Shown: piece after piece, positions 1 to 5,316 of the stretch
How the letters are laid out: the number at the start of each line of letters is the position of its first letter
How positions within the stretch are numbered: position 1 is the stretch's first letter
Position numbers and translations under genes: made by a program
Notes under the pieces: model-generated
What the model saw: only the letters and a program-made list of their open reading frames with translations
What the model was told of the DNA's origin: nothing
Databases searched by the model: none
Origin: an uncultured Ignavibacteriota bacterium
GTDB taxonomy: Bacteria; Bacteroidota; Ignavibacteria; Tepidaquicellales; Tepidaquicellaceae
Length of the DNA: 7,980 nucleotides
Direction of reading: 5' to 3'
Assembly (NCBI GenBank): GCA_903901375.1
Contig: CAIUQV010000649.1
Coordinates: forward strand, 1 to 7,980

Positions 1-1
1 A

Positions 2-469
2 ACCCGTGATAGTTACGGAATAGAAACACCGTTCAGGTTTGACCAGACTCACAACATTAACATCGTTTTAAACTATCGTGTCAACAACTGGTTTGAAGTA
101 GGGGCAAGATGGAATTATGCGAGCAATTTTCCTTTCACTCAGCCCGTTGGAGTTACACCAAGAATTGTGAGCGATACACTTGTAGTCAATCCGATGACGA
201 ATCAGGTGATATTTAATCTCGATTATGGTGAACAGGCTAATAAATATTCTTCAAGAAAACCGGCTTATCATCGTCTTGATATAAGACTTTCGGCAAATAC
301 GCGATTCTGGAATGCAGACTGGACTTTCTATCTGGACGTAATTAATGTTTACAACAGAAAGAATGTTCTTGGATACAGTTATACGATTAATTCTGACCTT
401 TCTGTAAAGCAAAAAGTTACCGGAATGTTTCCGATACTTCCTACATTTGGTGTAAATACAAGATTCTAA
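2..469 (+). CDS. TonB-dependent receptor-like outer-membrane beta-barrel protein, C-terminal part (5' end outside window)
   Basis: This is an open frame from base 2 to the TAA at 467-469, about 155 residues, continuing from outside the window. A GTG at 167 lies inside the frame and is not the real start, because coding sequence of the same style runs upstream of it. The text has alternating polar/hydrophobic beta strands rich in Tyr, Trp, Phe and Asn. Examples are NNWFEVGARWNYAS, a strand like YHRLDIRLS, and WTFYLDVINVYNRKN, a pattern typical of the last strands of TonB-dependent receptors of the FCB group. The protein ends ...GVNTRF, and a terminal Phe is the classic BAM-recognised C-terminal signal. 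By family it would sit in the outer membrane and import a substrate or siderophore, or act in a related role. The plug domain and TonB box are not visible, so the substrate is unknown and another large barrel family is possible. Confidence 0.75.
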   Translation, partial: TRDSYGIETPFRFDQTHNINIVLNYRVNNWFEVGARWNYASNFPFTQPVGVTPRIVSDTLVVNPMTNQVIFNLDYGEQANKYSSRKPAYHRLDIRLSANTRFWNADWTFYLDVINVYNRKNVLGYSYTINSDLSVKQKVTGMFPILPTFGVNTRF

Positions 470-472
470 GAT

Positions 473-506
473 TATAGTTAACATACTATAAATGTAGTGT
501 ATATAC
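473..506. repeat. Two small AT-rich palindromes upstream of the sigma-54-like promoter
   Basis: TATAGT (473-478) and ACTATA (485-490) are perfect inverted arms around a 6-base spacer. GTATATAC at 499-506 is an 8-base perfect palindrome. They lie about 90 to 125 bases upstream of the start point predicted from the promoter at 571-586. Activators of sigma-54 promoters usually bind in that range. In AT-rich DNA such palindromes can arise by chance, and the first may instead be a weak 3' hairpin of the receptor gene. Confidence 0.25.
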
Positions 507-570
507 TTGGATTAAACTGATATTTTTCCTGTAAAATTGTTAATATAAGCTTAATTTTGACGTTTTTATA

Positions 571-586
571 TTGGCACGGAAATTGT
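571..586 (+). promoter_or_regulatory. Candidate sigma-54 (RpoN) -24/-12 promoter
   Basis: TTGGCACGGAAATTGT matches the RpoN consensus TTGGCACG-N4-TTGC at every conserved base except the last (T for C). The invariant GG (573-574) and the -12 G (585) have the exact 10-base spacing between GG and the GC-position pair (585-586). The predicted start is near base 598. This gives a leader of about 45 bases before the ATG at 643. A TATAAT at 603-608 has no properly spaced -35 partner, so RpoN is the better reading. It would drive the 69-residue gene. Confidence 0.6.
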
Positions 587-642
587 AAAAAGTATGGCAT
601 TATATAATGATAAATGTTTTAAATCGGAAAGGGTAAAAAGAA

Positions 643-852
643 ATGAGTAATTCAACAAACTCAAATCAAGTTAATAAATCAAAATCAATTTATGATATTA
701 CTCATAAGATTGAAGAAGAATTAACGTACATATACGAGATGAGGATGAAGCAATACATTAATCCTTTGAAGGATAAAGAAAAAGTTTCGGATAAAAGCAG
801 CATAAAAGAAATTGCTGAACAGGGCCAGACTATTTCGTTGTTCGCAAGATAA
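643..852 (+). CDS. Small hypothetical protein, 69 residues
   Basis: ATG at 643, TAA at 850-852. A purine-rich GGAAAGGG (626-633) lies 9 bases upstream, one of the better ribosome sites in the window, which supports real translation. I do not recognise the family. The protein starts with a Ser/Asn/Lys-rich, probably disordered stretch (residues 1-15). A predicted amphipathic helix follows from about residue 16 to 40, rich in Glu, Ile, Tyr and Met (IYDITHKIEEELTYIYEMRM). A charged Lys/Asp/Glu segment comes next, and the tail ends QTISLFAR. There is no signal peptide, membrane segment or Cys, so it is likely a small soluble cytoplasmic protein. It stands alone between a sigma-54-like promoter and a strong terminator, so it is probably a single-gene transcript under conditional control. 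The function is unknown. Confidence 0.7.
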   Translation: MSNSTNSNQVNKSKSIYDITHKIEEELTYIYEMRMKQYINPLKDKEKVSDKSSIKEIAEQGQTISLFAR

Positions 853-870
853 AAGTAATATAAGTATGGA

Positions 871-908
871 AAACAAAAAGGCAGTCAAACTTGACTGCCT
901 TTTTGTTT
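871..908. terminator. Bidirectional rho-independent terminator between convergent genes
   Basis: Two perfect 18-base arms, 871-888 and 891-908, are separated by only AC at 889-890. The core is GGCAGTCAA/TTGACTGCC and the outer part is an A-run/T-run pair. Read rightward it ends in TTTTTGTTT for the 69-residue gene. Read leftward the A-run becomes a U-tract for rseP, whose stop is at 925. In the folded RNA the loop would open to about 4 to 6 bases. The convergent position and symmetry make this a confident call. Confidence 0.92.
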
Positions 909-924
909 ATAAAGAATCTCGAAC

Positions 925-2295
925 TTATTTTATAGAAATAATATCGTTGTAGATAACAAAAAGCATTAAAGCTATAAGAAGAATAAAGCCTACATTCTGA
1001 AGAACAATCTGTACTTTATAAGATACCGGTCTGCGGAATACTGCTTCAAATATTAAAATAACAAAATGACCTCCGTCGAGTGCAGGGAAGGGAAGAATAT
1101 TAATAACTGCCAAAGACATAGACAACAATGCTACAAAGCCAATGAAAGAAGCAAATCCGCTTTCAGCAGACTGAGCAGATGCCTGAGCAATTTTAATAGG
1201 TCCGCCAATGGCTTTTTTAAATGGTATGTCACCAGTGATAACTTTTCCTATCGATTTAAAGAATACTTCAACTCCGAAATAATACATATCGCTGAATGCA
1301 TGTGGAATTGCGCTAATGACGTTATACTTCTTTTCAATAACATTTCCTTCGTACTTTGTCGAAATGTCAATACCGATAGTAGAATCAGCACCTACAGTAA
1401 TCTTTGAACTCATAGGATTACCGTTTCGCAGCCATTTCAATTCAATTTCTTTGTTCGTGTTTAATTTGATATTATCAACAAGCTCCTGCGTGTTCCCGAT
1501 GCTTTCAGTTCCAACGTTTGTTATAACGTCACCCTTCGTTAAACCGATTTTATCGGCAGGTTTACCCGAGAAGGTACTATTTATAACAGGAGTCATTTTA
1601 TCGGGATACAATCCGAAAGTTTTATCACTTAAGATTCCTACTTTCTCTTTAGGTATTTTTATGGTTATTTCTTTAGAATCTCTCTGGATATTTAATGCTA
1701 TGGATTCACCAAGATTGTCAATATAAAGTGCACTCTGAACATCGTCCCAATAATTGATTTTCTGATTGTTGATAGTTAATATCTTATCACCTTTTTGAAT
1801 TCCGAATTCAGCGGCTGTAGAATTTTTAGCTACATATCCTATTGTAGTTGTATCAATTAACGACTTACCTTTAAATATTGATAATGAATAGAACACAAGG
1901 AATGCTAACAATATGTTCATAATTACACCCGCAGTAATAACTATCATTCTTTTCCAGACAGGTTTTGCCCTGTATTCCCATGGCTGTGGTTCAGTATTAA
2001 CAAAGCCTTTATCCATGCTTTCATCAATCATACCAGGAATCTTTACATATCCGCCGATAGGGAATGCACAGATTCTGTAATCGGTATGATTACCAAGCTC
2101 TGCATTCTCATCAAGTTTGCCGAATGAAAATCCGTTAATTCTGTTGTAACCGAATAATCTGTACCCCATACCGAAAGCGAATACTTCAGCTCTCATGCCC
2201 GTCATTCTTGCGGCAAAGAAATGTCCGAATTCATGTACAAAAACCAAGACACCGATTACAATTAAAAAATAAAATATTGTGCTTACTATTTCCAT
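925..2295 (-). CDS. rseP: RseP-family intramembrane site-2 zinc metalloprotease (M50) with two PDZ domains
   Basis: 456 residues, ATG at 2293-2295, close to the usual RseP length of about 450. The first membrane helix carries the zinc-binding motif HEFGH (H21, E22, H25). The second catalytic motif, N-I-L-P-F-P-A-L-D-G-G, is at 399-409 with Asp407 as zinc ligand. Between them lie a hydrophobic segment at about 116-140 and two PDZ-like domains (about 150-213 and 235-302), and a last membrane helix lies near 435-450. The conserved GGP and PFP elements are intact, so the enzyme should be active in the inner membrane. Family members cleave membrane-embedded anti-sigma factors or leftover signal peptides. 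The gene follows dxr by 54 bases on the same strand, a common arrangement. No strong Shine-Dalgarno is visible. Its real substrate here cannot be read from the sequence. Confidence 0.95.
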   Translation of the reverse strand: MEIVSTIFYFLIVIGVLVFVHEFGHFFAARMTGMRAEVFAFGMGYRLFGYNRINGFSFGKLDENAELGNHTDYRICAFPIGGYVKIPGMIDESMDKGFVNTEPQPWEYRAKPVWKRMIVITAGVIMNILLAFLVFYSLSIFKGKSLIDTTTIGYVAKNSTAAEFGIQKGDKILTINNQKINYWDDVQSALYIDNLGESIALNIQRDSKEITIKIPKEKVGILSDKTFGLYPDKMTPVINSTFSGKPADKIGLTKGDVITNVGTESIGNTQELVDNIKLNTNKEIELKWLRNGNPMSSKITVGADSTIGIDISTKYEGNVIEKKYNVISAIPHAFSDMYYFGVEVFFKSIGKVITGDIPFKKAIGGPIKIAQASAQSAESGFASFIGFVALLSMSLAVINILPFPALDGGHFVILIFEAVFRRPVSYKVQIVLQNVGFILLIALMLFVIYNDIISIK

Positions 2296-2323
2296 TTTTG
2301 AGTTTTCTATACTTTACGTTAAT

Positions 2324-2340
2324 AACAACAAAAAGTTGTT
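2324..2340. repeat. Short hairpin in the dxr-rseP gap
   Basis: AACAAC (2324-2329) and GTTGTT (2335-2340) are inverted arms around five A residues. The stem is only 6 AT-rich pairs and has no U-tract suited to termination of the minus-strand transcript. It is more likely a processing point, a weak attenuator or chance. It does not argue against dxr and rseP sharing one transcript. Confidence 0.3.
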
Positions 2341-2349
2341 TAAAATTTA

Positions 2350-3510
2350 TTATTTATACTTTTCTTTTAGTTTATTTCTTGTTGCACTATCAATCCCGAT
2401 TAAATCATCAATTGTAAATTCATCGATAGATTTATGACTGTTTAGTACTCCTTCAGATATTTCTGAAATTTCAGTGAATCTTATTTTACCGTTTAAAAAG
2501 AGTTCAACAGCTATTTCATTAGCTGCATTAAGCACGGTAGGGTAAGTTCCGCCCTGATTGAGAACATCGTATGCGAGTTTAAGACATCTGAATGACTGCA
2601 TATCTACTTTTTCAAAGTCGAGCCGCGGAGTCTTTACAAAATCAAACGGTACAAAATCTGCTTTATTCCGTTCAGGATACGTTAATGCAAACTGTATCGG
2701 CACTTTCATATCAGGAATACCCATTTGTGCTTTTATCGAAGTATCATAAAATTCAACCATTGAATGAATCACTGACTGAGGGTGAATGATAACATCAATT
2801 TTTGCCGGTTCCACTTTGAATAGCCATTTTGCTTCAATGATTTCCAGACCTTTATTCATCATCGTAGCAGAATCTATAGTAATTTTGCTGCCCATATTCC
2901 AGTTTGGATGCTTTAAAGCCTGCTGTACTGTTACATCTTTTAACTGATTGTAAGAGTAACCTCTGAAAGGTCCACCTGAAGCTGTAAGAATAATTTTCTT
3001 AATTTTCTCAGTTTTCTCTCCCATCAGACATTGAAGAATTGCCGAATGTTCGCTGTCAATCGGAATAACTTCAGATGAATATTTTTCACAAAGTTCATTT
3101 ATCAGCTTACCCGCAACAACCAGTGTCTCTTTATTGGCAAGTGCGATTCTCTTTCCTGCCTTAATAGCTTCAATAGTCGGAACCGTACCTGCAAACCCGA
3201 CGAATGAGTTTATAAGTATATCATAATCATCTCTTCTGACGAGTTCGATTAAATCTTTATCACCATTAAGCAGTTCAGTTTCCTTAAAACCAGTACCAGC
3301 AGAAGCTTTGCGAAAGGAATTTTCATTATTTATATAAACACTCTTCGGTTTGAATTCACGAACCTGTTTTTCCAGATCAGCGACATTATTATTGCTGCTT
3401 AGAAAAACTACTTCACAATCAATACCGTTGGAAATGAGGTTATTTATAACAACGAGGGAATTTACGCCGATTGAGCCGGTCGACCCCAAAATTCCTATCC
3501 TTTTCTTCAT
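2350..3510 (-). CDS. dxr: 1-deoxy-D-xylulose 5-phosphate reductoisomerase (DXR, IspC)
   Basis: 386 residues from the ATG at 3508-3510. A TTG directly before it would add one residue, but the ATG is the likelier start. The enzyme converts DXP with NADPH to 2-C-methyl-D-erythritol 4-phosphate, the first committed step of the MEP isoprenoid pathway in the cytoplasm. Visible marks are the NADPH loop GSTGSIG at 9-15 and ALANKETLVVAG near 123-134. The metal-binding D152/E154 are in PIDSEHSA, and TASGGPF is near 176-182. KHPNWNMG near 200-207, NKGLEIIEAKWLF with E223, and HPQSVIHS near 243-250 are also present. The C-terminal domain has NAANEIAV at about 328-335. All expected catalytic residues seem present and the length fits. 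It is the first gene of a probable dxr-rseP unit, whose promoter must lie within the roughly 60 bases after the upstream terminator. Confidence 0.97.
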   Translation of the reverse strand: MKKRIGILGSTGSIGVNSLVVINNLISNGIDCEVVFLSSNNNVADLEKQVREFKPKSVYINNENSFRKASAGTGFKETELLNGDKDLIELVRRDDYDILINSFVGFAGTVPTIEAIKAGKRIALANKETLVVAGKLINELCEKYSSEVIPIDSEHSAILQCLMGEKTEKIKKIILTASGGPFRGYSYNQLKDVTVQQALKHPNWNMGSKITIDSATMMNKGLEIIEAKWLFKVEPAKIDVIIHPQSVIHSMVEFYDTSIKAQMGIPDMKVPIQFALTYPERNKADFVPFDFVKTPRLDFEKVDMQSFRCLKLAYDVLNQGGTYPTVLNAANEIAVELFLNGKIRFTEISEISEGVLNSHKSIDEFTIDDLIGIDSATRNKLKEKYK

Positions 3511-3568
3511 CAAAAATATAAAATTCTCTTAAAATAATGATTTAAAACTTAAAATACTAATAACAAAC

Positions 3569-3600
3569 AAAAAAACCCTCCAAGAGGAGGGCTTTTGGTT
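3569..3600 (-). terminator. Rho-independent terminator of the thioredoxin-like lipoprotein gene
   Basis: On the minus strand a GC-rich 6-bp stem (GGAGGG 3586-3591 with CCCTCC 3576-3581, loop of 4 bases at 3582-3585) is followed by seven U residues (A-run at 3569-3575). It starts 25 bases after the stop codon of the gene at 3616. It separates that gene from dxr, so dxr-rseP needs its own promoter. Confidence 0.9.
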
Positions 3601-3615
3601 TAATAAAAACGAATA

Positions 3616-4221
3616 TTACAAATATTTTTTGATAGCAGTCATGAAAGTATTTTTATCTCTCATACCGACCATAGTTTCGACTATTTTACCTGTTTTATCA
3701 ACAACTAATGTTGTAGGTACGCCTTCCATCTTTTCTCCCATAGCTTTTTCGAAAGCTGCGACTACTTCATCGTTACCATCTAAAACAGGATATGAAACAG
3801 GAATTGTCTGCAGAACAGATTCTATAGTTGGTGTTCCTTTGAAGAAAACGTTCACACCGTACATTTTGAAATCTTTGTCTTTTAATTCTTTATTGATTTC
3901 TGATAAATCAGGCATTTCTTTCTTGCAAGGAGCACACCATGTGGCCCAGAAATTAATCAAAAGTACTTTACCTTTAAAATCTGATAATGAAAGTTTTTTG
4001 CCGCCTTCTTCCCATGTAACGTTTGGAATCATTTTCTCGCCGCTTGCTGCCTGAACTCCTGATATTTTAAAAATTTGTGCTGTAGAATTAGAAGTTGTAG
4101 TATTGGTCTGCTGAGTTGTTTCAGTCTTCTTTTGTTCTACTTTAGGTGCTTCTTCTTTTTTACCGCAAGATGAAAGCACGAATAAAAGAGCTATTGCCAG
4201 GAATAAATTTAAAGTCTTCAT
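3616..4221 (-). CDS. TlpA/ResA-like thioredoxin-fold lipoprotein (thiol-disulfide oxidoreductase)
   Basis: 201 residues, ATG at 4219-4221. A lipoprotein signal peptide is clear: Lys3, a hydrophobic core at 4-16, then the lipobox LSSC with the lipidated Cys19. A Lys/Glu/Thr/Gln-rich linker (about 20-50) tethers the domain. The thioredoxin fold follows from about residue 62: FWATWCAPC with the redox pair C96/C99, YGVNVFF near 121, and the cis-Pro loop at V168-P169. These are the marks of the TlpA/ResA/AhpC-TSA group. Such proteins sit outside the inner membrane and reduce or exchange disulfides, for example during cytochrome c maturation. The exact partner is unknown. It lies downstream of an ECF sigma gene on the same strand, 111 bases away, and has its own terminator. 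No good Shine-Dalgarno is seen. Confidence 0.92.
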   Translation of the reverse strand: MKTLNLFLAIALLFVLSSCGKKEEAPKVEQKKTETTQQTNTTTSNSTAQIFKISGVQAASGEKMIPNVTWEEGGKKLSLSDFKGKVLLINFWATWCAPCKKEMPDLSEINKELKDKDFKMYGVNVFFKGTPTIESVLQTIPVSYPVLDGNDEVVAAFEKAMGEKMEGVPTTLVVDKTGKIVETMVGMRDKNTFMTAIKKYL

Positions 4222-4310
4222 AGATAATTTAGTTATTTTAGTTTATAATGGTTTTTGATTTTAAATTATTGTTTAAAAATACATCATTTAAAAGGTAAAT
4301 AACAGCACAA

Positions 4311-4329
4311 TCGTTGTTATGAACAACGA
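4311..4329. repeat. Perfect 8-bp inverted repeat just after the sigma-factor gene
   Basis: TCGTTGTT (4311-4318) and AACAACGA (4322-4329) flank ATG at 4319-4321. It begins four bases past the sigma-gene stop codon on the minus strand. As RNA it could fold with a very small loop, but no U-tract follows on either strand, so it would be a poor intrinsic terminator. It could equally be a protein-binding palindrome in the leader of the lipoprotein gene. Confidence 0.4.
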
Positions 4330-4332
4330 ATT

Positions 4333-5046
4333 TTATACCACAGCATTTTCCACATCGTAACCGCGTTCACGGGCATATTTATACAATTTCTGTGCAAGGA
4401 GTTTTCTTGCCCTGTGTAATCGGCTGCGAACTGTTCCGATAGGGCAGAGAACAAAATCAGCGATTTCCTCATAGCTTAATCCTTCAAGATCGCAAAGTAT
4501 AATGACTGTTTTAAAGTCATCCTGGAGTGAATTAAGGGCGCGGGTTACTTCGTCGTCAAGCAGGTTATTAAATACTCGTTCCTGCATATCAGCAGTGTCA
4601 AGCCGGTCAGATTTAATAGTTTCGAAGAAATTCTCAATTTCATCATAATCGACCTGTCCCGGAGTCTTTTGTGTTTTCCTGTAATTGTTAATGAAAAGAT
4701 TCTTCATTATACGGAACAGCCAGGCTTTGCAGTTGGTACCTTTCTCAAATTTGTGGAAAAAGCGGTAAGCTCTTAAGTAAGTTTCCTGTAACAAATCGTT
4801 CGCATCGTCCTGGCTTCCTGTCATTTTATAGGCATAGTTATACAGTATACCAATATGCGGTAATGCTTCGTTCTGAAATTCCTCCTTAAGCTTTTCTACT
4901 TCTTCATCACTCTTAAACCCCTCAATTCCTTCCTCTTCTTCTTCATTTTGTTCCTGAGAATCAGCATCATAATCAGTCAGTCTCTCGTCTTTTGGGGGAA
5001 TTTTCGATTCCTTTTTATCTACCTTTTTATCTTTCTTGCGTGCCAT
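4333..5046 (-). CDS. ECF-type RNA polymerase sigma factor, SigR/SigH-like, with charged N-terminal extension
   Basis: 237 residues, ATG at 5044-5046. Region 2 spans about 58-126. It includes GILYNYAYKMTGSQDDANDLLQ, where the DDA-DLLQETYLRAYR core binds polymerase and melts the -10, and the CKAWLFRIMKNLFINNYRK helix. Region 4 spans about 168-218 with the -35-reading helix GTVRSRLHRARKLL. There is no region 1.1 or 3, as expected for group IV. The link around 124-165 and the ending LYKYARERG resemble the actinobacterial SigR/SigH type (thiol-oxidative stress), which is a similarity judged by eye. Unusual is an N-terminal extension of about 55 residues: a Lys-rich block (3-19), then an Asp/Glu-rich block with five Glu in a row near 35-39. 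No anti-sigma gene is adjacent. The product would direct polymerase to its own set of promoters. Confidence 0.93.
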   Translation of the reverse strand: MARKKDKKVDKKESKIPPKDERLTDYDADSQEQNEEEEEGIEGFKSDEEVEKLKEEFQNEALPHIGILYNYAYKMTGSQDDANDLLQETYLRAYRFFHKFEKGTNCKAWLFRIMKNLFINNYRKTQKTPGQVDYDEIENFFETIKSDRLDTADMQERVFNNLLDDEVTRALNSLQDDFKTVIILCDLEGLSYEEIADFVLCPIGTVRSRLHRARKLLAQKLYKYARERGYDVENAVV

Positions 5047-5072
5047 TTTAATAGTTGAAAATAAACTACTTA

Positions 5073-5159
5073 TTTAGTAAAACATAATCAAGTTAAAACT
5101 CCATTTAATAAAAGTTCCCATAAAATTATATATTGATTAATTTATTTGTTTTTACTAAA
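5073..5159. repeat. Separated 10-bp inverted repeat in the sigma-gene leader
   Basis: TTTAGTAAAA (5073-5082) and its exact reverse complement TTTTACTAAA (5150-5159) stand 67 bases apart and bracket the proximal GGAACTTTTAT element. The arms are AT-rich, so chance is possible. Their placement around the likely control region suggests operator half-sites or a looping pair. Confidence 0.35.
5108..5118 (-). promoter_or_regulatory. Proximal GGAACTTTTAT element upstream of the sigma gene
   Basis: On the minus strand this reads GGAACTTTTAT. GGAAC(TT) is the common -35 core of ECF sigma promoters, and it lies about 60 bases before the sigma-gene ATG, which would allow autoregulation. I could not find a clear -10 (GTT/GTC or TCTGA type) at 16 to 19 bases. 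A perfect TATAAT (5125-5130, minus) sits just upstream with no -35 partner. The element could then instead cover the start point of a housekeeping promoter as an operator. Confidence 0.45.
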
Positions 5160-5160
5160 C

Positions 5161-5171
5161 ATAAAAGTTCC
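5161..5171 (-). promoter_or_regulatory. Distal GGAACTTTTAT element, second copy
   Basis: This is an 11-base exact copy of the element at 5108-5118, in the same orientation and displaced by exactly 53 bases, close to five helical turns. Both copies are preceded on the minus strand by ATTTTA. It lies between tRNA-His and the sigma gene. A paired, in-phase arrangement suits either tandem ECF-type promoters or a two-site operator. Confidence 0.45.
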
Positions 5172-5204
5172 TAAAATATGAAGTAATTGAAAAATTGAAA
5201 TGAG

Positions 5205-5278
5205 GGCGAATAACGGGGCTCGAACCCGTGACATTCAGAGCCACAATCTGACGCTCTACCAACTGAGCTATACCCGCC
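5205..5278 (-). tRNA. tRNA-His (anticodon GUG)
   Basis: The minus strand folds into a full cloverleaf. The acceptor stem contains the extra histidine-specific pair G-1 (5278) with C73 (5205). It has two G-U pairs. The D arm is GCTC/GAGC and the anticodon stem is TCAGA/TCTGA. The loop TTGTGGC holds anticodon GTG at 5242-5244, and the T arm is ACGGG-TTCGAGC-CCCGT. The 3' CCA is not encoded: the bases after C73 are C-T-C. The gene sits 21 bases after the stop codon of the hydrolase gene on the same strand. Confidence 0.97.
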
Positions 5279-5287
5279 GTAGATTAT

Positions 5288-5316
5288 AAAATACCTTTTT
5301 TAAGAACTAATTTCAA
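5288..5316 (-). promoter_or_regulatory. Possible promoter for tRNA-His
   Basis: Minus-strand TTGAAA (5311-5316) and TATTTT (5288-5293) are 17 bases apart, which would start transcription just before the tRNA. A perfect TATAAT at 5283-5288 is too close to the tRNA 5' end to serve it and lacks a -35. Alternatively the tRNA is cut from the operon transcript upstream. Confidence 0.3.

Noticed and set aside
167..469. GTG-started 100-residue ORF as a complete gene
   Set aside because: The same frame is open and barrel-like back to base 2, so this is the inside of a larger truncated gene.
251..484. Minus-strand 77-residue ORF under the receptor gene
   Set aside because: It is antisense to a convincing barrel-coding frame and has no recognisable protein features.
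603..608. TATAAT as a sigma-70 -10 for the 69-residue gene
   Set aside because: No acceptable -35 at 16 to 18 bases, while the sigma-54-like element is nearly consensus.
1066..1726. Plus-strand open frames opposite rseP
   Set aside because: They mirror a fully conserved protease gene, lack ribosome sites, and their products look like antisense translations (Ser/Phe-rich, low complexity).
3511..3513. TTG start for dxr, one codon upstream
   Set aside because: The following ATG is the standard start and gives the usual MKKRIGILGSTGSIG beginning.
3629..4054. Plus-strand 141-residue ORF opposite the thioredoxin-like gene
   Set aside because: This is the shadow of a clear lipoprotein gene, with no independent start signals.
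925..5046. RseP and the ECF sigma factor as one RseP/sigma-E signalling system
   Set aside because: RseP is a common housekeeping neighbour of dxr, and the sigma factor is of SigR-like type, which is not normally controlled by membrane proteolysis. No membrane anti-sigma gene is present.
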